This document shows positions 10,923 through 24,200 of a stretch of 64,000 bases of DNA, in pieces. Where the stretch lies: the NCBI GenBank assembly GCA_009760855.2, contig WPIO01000043.1, positions 1,860,001-1,924,000 of the forward strand, in the 5' to 3' direction. Source of the DNA: Cristatella mucedo (taxonomy: Eukaryota; Bryozoa; Phylactolaemata; Cristatellidae). Position 1 is the stretch's first letter. Every line of letters starts with the position of its first letter. Both the position numbers and the translations under genes were made by a program. The notes under the pieces were generated by a model. It saw only the letters and a program-made list of their open reading frames with translations, did no database searches and was not told the origin of the DNA.

Positions 10923-13900
10923 ATTCATTTGTATAGCCCCCCAAGAGAACTTAATCTCTATTCAGGTGCTTCACATATGCCTCGGGGCTCGAGCCCGCGA
11001 CCTCAGTCAGACCTTGGTCGGGGCGAGCACCTTAACCGCTAGACCAAACCAGCTCGGCGCCGCCATCGAATTTGATATTCAAAGAATTAATCTCTTTGTT
11101 TTAATTTGTTTACTTTATTCAACTTCTCAGTTTTGAATGGATTCATAAACCACAATCCATGTCTTGTACTTGGCCTTTTATGCAGAAAATTATCATGTAG
11201 TAACAAATGGTTCTCATATAAACACATCAAAGGGGTAAGGCTTTACTTGGGAAATTATCAGCCTTTTAGATTTTACGTCCAAGACCCGTTATAGATTAAT
11301 GTACATAAGTGCAGCTTATATTTAAATGCGAATTCTCACATTGTTACTTTCGGATAATAACCAAACAGTAATTATTGCCACTGTATTATCTTGCTCTATG
11401 GCACACCTTGTGTCTGATATGCGGCCACAGCTATTCAGTACCAATTGCAGTAATCTATAAATCCATTAAATTTCCCAGGCTAACAGAGCTAATAGGTCCT
11501 TCCTGCTCTCGGTGTTTCCTGCTCTCGGTGTTTCCTGCTCTCGGTGTTTCCTGCTCTCGGTCCTTCCTGCTCTCGGTCCTTCCTGCTCTCGGTCCTTCCT
11601 GCTCTCGGTCCTTCCTGCTCTCAGTCCTTCCTGCTCTCGGTCCTTCCTGCTCTCGGTCCTTCCTGCTCTCGGTCCTTCCTGCTCTCGGTCCTTCCTGCTT
11701 TCGGTCCTTCCTGCTCTCGGTCCTTCCTGCTCTCGGTCCTTCCTGCTCTCGGTCCTTCCTGCTCTCGGTCCTCGAGGTCGTGGTTTAGCAACCTTTGCGG
11801 GGGAGGCGATTCTCCGTATTGCCGCTGCAAGCTTTGCTGATGGCCTTTGAAGCTCTTCTGCTGCTATAGAAAAGAGGCAGTTAAATAAGCTGGTATTTTT
11901 AATTTCACATTCGTGGTCTGCGCAGTAGTAGGGTTGGTTGCTCAGAAGAACTTCTTAAAATATTCATGTATGATCGCTATATTAATGTTTGTAGTACCAA
12001 TATCAAGTGACACAGGAATGTACTACTGCAACGGCTCTTACGTTCCCAGTTTGAATGGTGCTGCAGTTCCCGAGCAATCCAATCAAATATATCTATCGGT
12101 GACAAGTAAGTAATTACAACGAGGGTGCATTGGTCTGGCATATAACTTCTTTCGTAAAGTGCTTGCTATGCATGTACTAATCAAAATTAGAGTACTCTAT
12201 TAGCCCATTGCTTGAAGCTGCAGCGTTAAAAATGTACTGAGCTTTTTACTTGTTAAAAGAGGTTTTAATGGTGCATGAGCCGTTTTGATGTTAGAATGGT
12301 CAAAACCTGTTCTGGTCAGCAAAATACTAAAGTTACTTAGGTAATAATATGTACTACTGCTACTAATATTGTTATTAACAAGTAGTTAACAATAAGAAAG
12401 CCACCTGCTTCATGTCGAGGACACCGTTTGCATGTGCTAGCTGCCAGCCTCGCTGCTGGCAGTGTCGCTGAAGATGGTGCAATTGAAAACGAGTTATGTA
12501 CAATTGGCTAAGTAATGCTCCTGGCGATGATCATGCATGGCAACCTTTTGTGTGCAAAGAAAATGAATTCAGACCGCAAGCGTATTGGCAATTTAGCACT
12601 TTGAGCATCGCCAATCAAGGCATTAATCAACTTATTTGGCAAATAAGGCTATGGTATGCACTGAAATATTTGCATCGACGCGAGGTGTGACACTGAGATT
12701 TATCCGACCGATAGTCGACCTGTTGGAAAAACTTATTTTCCTTTACCATGCAGCAAAAACTTCAAAATATCTTGGATGCTGGAATGGGCTGTTTGACAAA
12801 ACGAAAGTTTTTAAAAATCACCTAGTCCTGCATTTGGTTCAGACCACACACAAGTAATTGATACGGCTGCATTACCATTTTTCTATTACGCAATCATCGG
12901 TTTGAATAGCAAACCGCATCTAACCAAAATCATGAACAAAATACTGCAGACATTCACAGGGACAGCTGAAGTTGTATTTAAAAACGAAGTGAATCAACAC
13001 CAAACTAGCCCTGTTGTAAAATATCAAGGCATAAGGCTGCACAACAAATGAAGGCTTTCAGAAATCTTCGCCATATACCCCAAAAAGTTTCTAACACAAA
13101 TCCATCTACTGAGGTTCGACAAATATGATTACAAGTCACATTTGATGCAGAGATCGGTAAACAAGTTGTTTGTAGTTAGGCTTGGTCATTTGTAGTCATT
13201 TTGAAATTACTTCCATTACCGAGTAAATGTTTAAATGTTAAGATCGTATTTCAAACATTTGTGTCGCTTTAATAGTACCCAAACATAGCAATTGTTGAAC
13301 AAACATTCTTAGTATTGAGTTAACTCATTATCCTTAAGATAAACAGTAAATGGTTATTGTACTGAGAGCACTGAACCTGGGGAATTAGCCAGGTTGAAAT
13401 GAAGATAAACATATACACACAAGAAATTATTGATAAGATTAGGATCTTCTTTTGTATAGTCAGCAACGAAAAGCTCAAGCCACGACCTTAGCTGGTCAAT
13501 ATAATGACCTTGACATATGTTCTCAATGGCTTGCACCTTAAAACTCTACAAATTAGTATAGCATAGGATGCTATTCTGAATCTGATGATTTAACAGGAGT
13601 TCATACCCAGCTGAACTGCCCCATCAGTTTATGGAAATTAATATTATGTTTCATTCTAACTCTGACAGATTTTGGAGACATTAGCTTTTGCTCTGAAGGT
13701 CCAAACGGTGGATTTCGCTTCCACAACTCTTACTCTGTAGCATCTACTCTATTGCTGCCAACTATCAACGGCCATGTTAAAGTGCCACTTACATACTAAT
13801 CAGTACTACAACTGCCCACCTGACTCAGCAATGCTTCTCACTTTGTGTTTGCTGAATGAGATTAAGTTTGCTTGCTAATAGATGCGTACTGAAAGCTTTT

Positions 13901-16900
13901 AAAATTTTGAGTGGGCTATAGAAAACTATAATTCGTAAGACCCACTTAACATTTGAGGTTCTGCGAAGTTACAGATGGAAACCTTTTTAAGGACAGCATT
14001 TAGTGGGTCCCTGTGATTCGTCCTTCATGTGCTTATGCGTTCCAACACGGTGCATGCAGCCACTAACCACATTTGCATGCTGACCCTGTGCATGTTACCC
14101 CTAACCATGTTATTCATGTTTATCAAGCATGATATTACTCACCATTCAATTGCACTTCCTTTTACAACAAAAGTGAAGCACCTAGAAAGAGGTTGAGTTC
14201 TCTGAGGGCGCTTTATCAAGTGCATTTTTATTATTATTATTGTTATATTTAAACCAGTTGCTTGCGTTTACAAAAACAATACATGTTCAAGCTGTATTTA
14301 TTGCATATATTAAAGTTTAATAGCTTTTCGTCAGATACAATAATAAATTTCTTAAGTATTCCATTTCGAAGACGTTAATGGAGCGAATGAGATCTTCAGA
14401 AAATGAGTTATTTAGTTCCCTAGTTCTTGAAAGTGAACTTGCAAATGTCAAGCGGTCATCAATGAGAATGCCTAAATTACGAGCACTCCACGAAGATTCC
14501 ATTACATTTTCACTAATTCGGTTGGCAAAGTTACTCTTATCCCTACGATACGTTCATGAACGATTACCTCTGAGAAGTTTGGCTTTTTAATCATCACTTA
14601 GCTTCAAAAATAGCTTAAATGCCTGCAAAGTAGGCCTTCAGTTAATCAATCAGATTCTGACTCAAATCATTTCAATTCTTTTTTATTCGATTGTCGTGTA
14701 CATTTGGCTTTTATCGGCGAAGAAGCGATTTAGTTATATTTCTTTATTAAAGATACCTATTCAAATACCCTAAGAAAGCTGTGAATAATAGTGTTCGTTG
14801 CAATGGTGCATAATTTAAAATTAAGCATACTGGCTGTTTGTGAGTTTCAAAGATCAATTTTTGCAATAGGAACATGAAATCTCGTTTATGCTCGGGTCTA
14901 GTTTATAGTGCATGTAATTTAAGATTTTTTGCTATACTAGTATTTCTCGTATCATTTAACCTGAAGGATATGTTATAATATCAATGAGCCTTTTGCTGTT
15001 CGTCCAACTCTCTATTGGATTTTAGGCTTGTTACCTCGTTACGGGGTCTTTTCTGTCATTACGGAACTTGAAGTGAAAGTTTTTGGCTCACAAACAATTT
15101 TTTTCTCTCCCTAATCTAAGACAAAACCAGAACGTTTCCTGATTCTGACTTCTTGTTGTAGACACAGCTCCGGCCATAACTTGGATGACTGTTGACAATC
15201 AGAAGACATCCCTGTATGAATACAAATACCTTCGTTTAAATCCTATGGCTGTTCGCTGCTTTGCTGTAACAACTGACAGTACAGCAATTATAACCGGACA
15301 ACAGATCTTCAAGGCACAAAATTTTACCTTCAATTACTTTAACGGCTCGGCACCAGACCCTCAATGGACCGGCTGGACCCAAATTTACAACTCAAGCTCG
15401 CCATCGCCCTTTTCTTTTATCAAGTGGGCAAAATCAACTCAGAAATCGTTATCACAAATGTCGTCTGGCTTTAATATAAATTGTAAGCGTTCTATTTAGT
15501 ATTTAATCAGAGGAAGTACACAAAAATTTCGCTTTTCTCCAAGACTGTTTTTAAGAAATTTGCAGTAAAATGATTTAATACCTTAACTTGTCATGAGCAA
15601 TATGAGGATAGTGTTTACAGGTCATATACCGTGATCTTAGCAAATAAAAACTTGTATTGAATGCACAAGCTAAGCGATAGAACAGCTGAATTAAGATGTT
15701 TCTTAGATTTAGTTCATCAATGATACTAGCCCCGACTAGTAACTATGTAAAACCTGTTAAGCGATCCAAGTTTATCACCTCTTTAAAAAGAGTGGAAGTC
15801 ACTACTATATATTATTTATGCTGATTAATAACATTATTAATTTTAATTTTTCTGTTGGATCTCCGTCTATGATGAGATTCATCTTAGTTGTGTTTTCTTC
15901 ACCCTAAAAATCCGATGATCCATAGAAACTTGCATTAACCTTTTAACATCATCTACAAGCATTGATAGTGAGATGCATTTGGTTCCTTCTTCCGCGACAC
16001 TCTTGAATTGCTTTTTATTTATGGGAAAATGCAATGTCGTTTGGCAATTTTAAAAAATACCATTCAAATTGATTATTAAATTAAAATCTGCATTTAATCA
16101 AATATTTTTTGTTCTTTGTATATTTCTTTGACTGAACAAGGAAATATTCTTTTCGACTGCTACTTTATCCAGCAAACGTTGATCTAAATTGAACGACTTT
16201 ATTGAAAAGATTTGGTCACTAGCTAAGGTCAAATAGACTGAAAATAAACAATTTACTTCCTCACTTCACACTATCTCAAAAAGGGATTCGAGTCAAAATA
16301 GACAATGAATAGAAACAGACAGTGATGAAATATGAATATGAAATACGAAGGCTCTGATTTTATTAAATCAAGTTCACGTATCATTAGTTCGCCGTTACTA
16401 GCAATTATCGTAGGAAATAATAAAATATTTCTATTAATGACGCTATAGTTGAATTTCTAATGATAAAAAACCTAAAAAATAAAAATTCAAACTCTGGCTT
16501 ATTTAAATCCCAATTTTCTGTACAACCAGCGGAAACAATTAGTGGCTATAACAAGCTTGAGGCAGATAACGTACTATTTTAAAGGGATGTTAGACTAATA
16601 CCAACTTGGTAACCTCATTTGCAGAGACACCTCTTTTTTCTCTCATTTAATTTGTAGATCAATTTACCCATAAATTATTTAAACTTCTCAGGTTATGCTG
16701 TGGATTTCTTATTAATAAAAATGTCAATCTAAAGTTCTAAAAACTCATTGGCTTAGGTCTTGCGTTGGAGCTGCTGTCTTAGCTGTTGCTCATGTACATT
16801 TAGCAATATCGTAGCTATTCGGTGATAAATTGGTAAGTATAACAACGCCAAGAAGTCTTTTCTTGAATCTTGTGAATTATTTTTTTCCCGTCAACTTAAA

Positions 16901-18163
16901 GTACAGTGCTTAATTGACACGCAATTGTTTACCACCTTCTGAAGTGTTAGCATTCCATATGGCCCTGTTGTCATATGCCCGATTTTGGCTGTGCGTTTTG
17001 GTTCTGGAAAATTCAAGTAGTACTGCTCCATGGTCACTACATGTCGGTTCACGGCTTCACTATTTAGTTTTGCTTGTGCTACGCGATTTGTGAACGAGGT
17101 ATTGACTGCCAAATATAAATAAATGTATGCACAACATTGCCTAATCTCATTACGTGTAATTTCTTTAGAAAGACTGCCAGTCTAATTCGTTAGTTTTAAT
17201 TGAATCCTCCTGTTAGGACTGCCACTTCCGAATTTTCTTATCTATTAGATGAAAAGTGAATGCTTACTTAAACAAACCCTTTTGACTTGAGCCTCAAAAT
17301 ATGATATTTGTGCGTCGAGTTTTTTCCAGAGCTGATATTTATCGTGGCCAACGATATTTTAGCTGCGACTGAGACATGGCTAAGTTTACAGAACCGTTCA
17401 ACTTTGATTGGTGCTACAACATAACATTTTGGGTTTTCAGCTCATTCAAACCTAGTGGCCAAGTAGCCGTTATCGCCAGGTGCACTTTCAATTGTATGCC
17501 TATCTTACCCTCTTATACACCAACTTTCAAATCTCAGTTTTCCCTCACGGCCCTTTGCACTAAAGCGCTGGTGGTGGTGGTAAGTTACGATGTCCGGACG
17601 ATTCACTCACGACAGAGGACGCTTCATTCCCAAAAGAGTTATACAGAATAATATTTAAACTGGTTATGGTAGGGCTTTTCGGTCTAGAGTTTAGAGTTTA
17701 GGGTTAGGATTTGTGTTTTAGAATGAGGGTTTAGTATAATAATAATGATAATTGCATCCTTGAACTTGACCAGATTTATGAAATATGAAATATTCAGTAC
17801 GTTGAAGAGTTTAGAATTAATCATATTGAGCTAAGTCTTAAACTATAACCGAACCTTAATAAGCATTTAGTTGCTAATATGTACTATATTAGGAATAAAC
17901 TGAGCAATTTGGCCTTTGTTAAGCGTCATCTTTTTTTTCCTAGTGGTAATACCTAGAGACACAGGGACCTATAAATGCCGCACATTATATAAGACCGGAG
18001 CTCTTCAGCTGCAGGACGACTATTCATCTGAAGTCTTCATTGATTCAACACGTAAGGTATTCTATTGCTCACCACTAAAGTGGCGAGTTAGGCAGTCTAT
18101 CGTCCAAGCTTGGATGCAAACTGTTTGCTGTCGCTGTCTGAGAGGCAGCAATGCCATTGTGTG

Positions 18164-18209
<46 letters not shown>

Positions 18210-21200
18210 ACTACTACTACTACTACTACTGCTACTGTACTACGGAGTACACCTCTTGTCGATTATTACTTAAGGAAGCTTGAGATATGCCAGTGAGATG
18301 ATTATTTTTTGCGAAAATGGCAATTTGATATGTTTTGGTTGCCGAGTGTTCGTACTGCGGCAATATTAAGAGGTCAATCTTCATCTGAGCAGCCGCTAGA
18401 TTTTCTTTATTCCCACTTGCATTTGGAGAAAGTGAAGGTAGCTTGTAGTGATGCAGCAAGAAGACATATATGCAGCCACTATGGAATGGTTGAGCAAACG
18501 ATGTTGTATTTTGGGTGCGACAAAAAGAGCTGACTGCCAATGCAGGAAATGAATAGCACTCCTCTGCAGGTCGATACGAACCGATACAATCCAAGCCGAT
18601 GGACAATCGGAATGAAGGAGCTGAAGAATGGTTGAGGGGCAGGGCGATATGGGATCACTAAATGCCAGCTACTAGCATGGCGGTAGCTGTGCAGTGGCTC
18701 AAGCTTGCTTCGCATATTTCTTGCATGCGAATTTTAGCCACCGAATCGTCGGCGGTTGCATTCGCCGGTGTAACATCTGGCAATGAGATCACAGCCTTTA
18801 AAAAGTATTGTTAACTGGCTGAAGACTTTTAAGATTCTTGAGAATTTTGGAATGCTTTGTTGCAGAAAGATAAGGGCATGCTTTATTGGGAACGACGCTG
18901 CAGCAAAAATGATACCGTTAATCCGGTACTGTATTTGTTGACGCAGACAACTGGTACTGGTCCGGGACACCAAGTCTAAGTGGATCAGCATATAAATAGT
19001 ACTCAATGAACGACTTTCTGGTAAAGTTCAATAAGAAAAAGTGCGTCTAAGAGGCTAGACAGCAATGCAATGTAATATATTTAATCACATCCTGGAACAC
19101 CACAAAACCACACAGATTGAGTGGGTGTTACGTGGGAAATTACGTTTTAATAGCCCGCTAAAAACCTCAGTAGCTTTCGGTGTGCATGCAGGAGCTAAAA
19201 TACTTCGTATCACAAAACAAAGAGAACGTGAGAAGCGTAGCTGAATAAGCAAGGCAGTCTGTTAAGTGAGCAGCATTTAAATAGCAGCACGAGACGGCTG
19301 AACAGGGTGTGTCGTATCTAATAGCTGGAGAGTATTTGTCGTTGCATACAAATTGTGCAAATTAATTCGGTATCTTATGACCTAAAGAGAAAAAGCTTTT
19401 ATCACCAACGTTGTAAAACTGTCAGCGATTTCAACTTTGTATCATTAGATCAACACGAAGCCTTCGAAGCTCCGAAGGCAATTAAGATGCCTGGCTAAAC
19501 CTATGGAACGCGTACTTTAGCCTTGCAGCCATATTTATTCCCAGCTGCTTTGCCTTCGTGGCTTTTTTCGACAGCCCAGCCACAACGGAAATGAAGTAAT
19601 CCAGCCTAGACGAAAAAATTTAGCTAGTAAAATTTAAAGCAAGCCACAGTGGCTGAGCAGTCCCTCATTGTTGATCGGTATACCTCCATCGCTAGCCATC
19701 ATGGCTAGCGATGGAGGTGGTCTTCAGATAAAACTTTTAAAATTTTAGCAGTCGTCAAAGAGGACACGTTCATTCCGAGCTCTTGATGATGGTCACACAA
19801 CAGTACTACATATTAAAAAAGGAATGTCTTCTAGTCAGGCCACACCCATAGAGTTTCCTGTTAACAGTAATTCAGTTATTATTTTAGTAGACACGCCTTT
19901 TTGTTTTTGGCTATTCTGAGTGTATATTTTGCATCATTCTGTGCATTTTTGTGTCCCCGGAATAGTTTAAATAACCACCGGACGTGAGTTTCTCTTGTAT
20001 GCTTTTGAAAATTAATCTTAGCATGACATTTTTTATTTACCCTTGGTAATGTATATGTTGCAGCAGGTCATTCGACTCCTCAATGGATTTTATGTTGTCT
20101 CTTTGAGTAATACTTGATGCTGTCAATCATGCTATTTTTTTCATATTTCTGCAGATCTACCGGCTGTGCAATTATTTGTGATTGGTGGAGACGATTACGA
20201 TTCTCTGTATCTAGATGAGTTTTATGATGACGCCACACGGATGCTCCTGTGTAACGTGACTGATTTTGAGGTAGTGACATTGCAATGCCAAATCCAAACC
20301 TACAACGCCTTACCGGAGTTTAAGGTGCGTCTGTAGCAGTCTTACTAGATGGCCTGCTGGATTAAAACTAGACAGTCTTCTTGACACTTATTAGAATTCA
20401 TGTTTCACCGACTTATTATTTGGAGCGAGCCCTATTGCCGACTAAGATTAGCCAGCGCTTCCAGACGATGAAACTTTGAAAATTTTAGCACAAGCCTGCC
20501 AATATCTACGAAAATACTATAATCAAACTTGGCAATATCAACAACTGGTATATCGTCATTTACATAAAGAAATGCATTTGCATCGTGCCTTCAGAGGACG
20601 TAATCTGTATCTTGTCGCTTTAGATTTGCTTTAAAACGAGCATGATCTAATTATTTGTAGTAACTCACATAATGTCTACAAGCGTACTGTCGTTAGAGAT
20701 GGCAAGCACAGTATAGAAATATAATATGGTTAAAGGTATCTTTGAAAGTATCTCTGGCATCTTAGCACACAAATGATTATCACAATGACCAATTTAATGC
20801 CTTAGAAAACGTGTGTTTTAAGCTTCTTTTTAAGTACCGCCCAATTTGGATCTTTCGTAAAGTCAACTGGAAGCTCCAGGCTCAGGGAATATACGAATGG
20901 AACTCTTCCTCCGTAGACCCATTTTGTTAGACTTGTAGGTCTAAAAAGGATAGAAGGTTGTCTAAGATATGAAGATACGAGAGCATGATGCTATCTACGT
21001 CTCCGTTTGAAGCAATGCATGCGCTACTGCTAGTAGCGACGGTTTTCCCTTTTTTGTTCATTGTTGCTTTTTGCGTTAATTGCTGTGCCTAATTCAGTGC
21101 CCGGCCAGAGGTCCTACTAACCTGTAGCACTTAGTTTCGTCGTGTGCACTTCAGCTTAAGCATGACGCTCGATTGCCAGTAAATACTTGTCTTAGACTGG

Positions 21201-24200
21201 TACCGTGCATTGCAATACCTTTAGTTATCGATTCTATTTCAGTGAACCTGAATAAAAATATATCTTAGAGCCCCAGAACGAGATCTCGCTTGCACTGGCT
21301 TACACATGCTGGGCAGCCCTTTGAATCTTAGCCTAGAAGCAAGGCATTTGCACTTCACGATTCTGGTAGAGGGTTCTAGTCCACTGCAGGCAGCTCTCTA
21401 TTGCTCACAGCCAGCGACAGTGACCACCACTGAGTCTCTTCTGCCGCCATGAGGTTGTTGAATCAGCGGATTTTTACTTGACCTGGCTCTAATTTACAGC
21501 TAATGGTGGGAGGTGCTGACGTCACTAAAGTGGCAAATACATCCAGCAGCCTCAATTTCTGGAACAATCCAAATTACGTGGATGCCACAGTGTTCTCCAG
21601 TATGCAGTATTACACTACGGCCACTTTCGCGTTTAACGTGTCGGACATTTGTGCGAATCCGGTCATTTCCTGTGTGGCTTGGATGCCTGGCAGACCGGAT
21701 CTACGATCGCCGACATTCGAGCAAAATCTAATCTCGGAACTCTGTCCAGGATCAGTGGACAGTGGCCGCAGTCTGCTCAAGAATGCAGGTAATGCACACG
21801 CTTGTCTGAGCTTTCTAGGATCTGTTATCGGCTCCGAACAGCAGCCTTGCCGAGTCGCTTACGTACGAAAACAGACATATCCAGTTACCAGCTATCTTAT
21901 GGAATCACTGCCATACGCAAAGCCTGACTGGTATTTCTATTTCGACACCACCATATAATATATCCTATGCTGATTCGTTAATCAGTTGATAAAAAGTGTT
22001 TCTATACTTGGCTTGTATGTCGAGTGATTATATTATAGGGCCTCTGTGTAAGGGCCTCATGCAAATCGAAGCACTTTCGTATGTAGGGCCATGCAGAAGT
22101 TTAGCTTGAGGGGTAAAAGGCAATGTACTTATGCTTTGACGGCTGTTTAAAGCTTCAGCACTCAATATGTTCCTATAATTGAATAGTATACATTCGATGG
22201 CTACCACCTGAGCAGATTCATTCAATTGCATTTCTCTTTGCAGCAAATGTAAAGTGCCTACAGAGAGATTGACTTCTCTGAGGGTGCTTTATCAAGTGCA
22301 TTATTATTGTTATTATTATTATTATTATTAAGTACTGCTAACCCGATTTAAATGACATCCTGTATAATCGCAAAGGTGCATACATATGACGTAAGACGTA
22401 CCCATGTCATATATATCTGCTGCATGTTGTACCCTTTCGCCTTTATTTATAAATTGACTTCCCTTCCTGTCAAGCCGACCGAACTATCAACTGCCTAGTT
22501 ATGATAATAATATTATCCCGCTCGTATAGCGCCCTTGGCGAACCGGATCTCCTCTAGACATGTTGCATATTCTAGAAATGCAGCATTTCAATAGGCTTTT
22601 TTTTATTTCAGCAATGCACTACAAGGGTCGTGCTTCCTCAAGTTTTCCAATCCCGACAGTACTCCTAAAAAGACTGAAAGTGAAAAAGCCTTCTGCATTG
22701 CAGCTGCTTATGATTTCGTCTTAATGAATGACCGTTCAGTTAGAGTAGATAATCTTGTGCATTAGAGAAAAATCTACTTGACAGGCGTCAGTACATTCTG
22801 TCATTCCACAATGTCTCAGCCACAATGAACAAATGACTTTCAGTACGACGCTAAGTGAGGAACAGAACGTTTTTCAATGGAAACTTTGCCAAACCTAGAC
22901 AGTGCTTATTACAAAATAGATTTAGGAGATTTCTCAGATTTATCAACTATTCTTCTTTGAGGGATTGGTTGGGCTTTCTTAATGCACTCTAAATATCGTA
23001 GTCATTGTGAAGTGTTGCCGTAGCTTGCTGACAGTAGGAAACCTTTGCTAGAGGACTACTAGCACGAATCTCTTGAGTGTATCTGCAATATGAAATCTTA
23101 TCTCATATACTCGAAACGCTTTAATAATTTTTGTTCGACAGAAATCACCATATTAATGTAGGCACAAATAATTCTAAATGGCGGCAATTCAAAATGCTGC
23201 TATTGAATCTTTAACTAAGCCTATTAGGAGAGTGACTGCCAAGGGCGCTTTCTCTCTGAGCCCGTTGCCTGAATGATACCAGCGAATCTGAGTGACTTTC
23301 TGTGGCTATTGTCAAACCATACAGTGAAGTTGTTTGCTCTCAGTAACGGATTGCCCAATGCGAGCTGCCTTTTTCCAAAGTATAACCAACACAAAATGGC
23401 TCTTTAAAGCCAATAAAGCTCGTATGTCACTATTCAAACGAAACTGTTAAATCAGATAATATTCTTCTTTTAGATGAGAGAAAGGTGTGGGTAGGCTACC
23501 TCTGCAGTACGCGTCCAGCCTACACCCAGCCATCAACCATGCATCTATTTCCAAATCATTCACTTGTGAATTGTTCAATCCTATGTTTTCCTATCTGTGG
23601 TTTGTTTATCAATGCAAAATATATCCATAAAAGATACTTAAATATACGTGACCTGAAAAATCTCAGCTTTTAAAAACCCACTAGTCACAATATTAGATCC
23701 AATATGAAGCCAGAGCTTACTTCAAAATATCGCAATAAGGAAAGATACTACTGCTTTTACATTCTTTACTTAGCTACGAAGTAGATTACTCTAGAATCCT
23801 GTTCCACAGCAGCCAATTTGCTTGGCTATCAAAGTCTAGGTTCCCACTGTAGCTACCAGTTACTACTGCTCTGCTTAATTCTGACAGTCTGCCACTTCAA
23901 TATACATAGGTTAGCGATGATATCCGGTTGGCCCCAAAACCATGTGAAATGTTGTACATTTCAGAAAATCATATTATTGGCCGACAGTAAAATAGACTTT
24001 AACACAGAATTTCGGCTTGCAGGAAGACTACTGAATCGCCAGTGTTTTTGACCTTGGTCGAAACTGAAAGGTTGAATTATCAATGCTACTATGGAGCAGA
24101 ATGAACAAAGCTAATTCAGTAACTTGCATGATTGGCTGTACATCTCTTGAACTGAGCTTGCTTGGATCTTCCCGAAAGAAGTTGAACGGGCTGCTCAGTC

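Larger units (their letters stand above)
8407..11994 (+). other. Ig gene intron 2 (repeat-bearing)
   Basis: The intron is GTAAGA...TTTGTAG. It contains a CTCTAT-rich degenerate stretch (about 8510-8820), a short imperfect repeat of GAGAAGTTCTGAGCAG near 10065-10110, a dinucleotide microsatellite, a SINE A copy, a minisatellite and a SINE B remnant, the last four listed separately. No further exon is seen: exons 2 and 3 are in phase and together complete one Ig domain. Confidence 0.65.
12106..15161 (+). other. Ig gene intron 3
   Basis: The intron is GTAAGT...TTGTTGTAG. It contains LINE B 3' UTR, LINE A 3' end and a - strand LINE fragment (listed separately). The rest, about 12106-13839 and 14616-15161, shows no gene, domain or repeat I recognise; the open frames there lack motifs. 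Confidence 0.6.
18052..20154 (+). other. Ig gene intron 5
   Basis: GTAAGG...TTTCTGCAG. It holds a triplet microsatellite, a LINE B 3' UTR fragment and a perfect palindrome (listed separately). The overlapping open frames at 18232-18715 on both strands have no recognised domain. Confidence 0.6.

Noticed and set aside
10701-11042. 113-codon frame with a His/Thr run
   Set aside because: Produced by the (AC)n-(AT)n tract and an antisense SINE A.
11375-11850. Long open frames encoding Leu/Ser/Cys-rich repeats on both strands
   Set aside because: They are translations of the 16-bp minisatellite, which keeps all frames open.
16891-17112. 73-codon - strand frame in Ig intron 4
   Set aside because: No recognised motif and lies within an intron of a gene on the other strand.
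17690-17720. Telomere-like GTTTAGGGTTAGG
   Set aside because: Only one to two units; no array.
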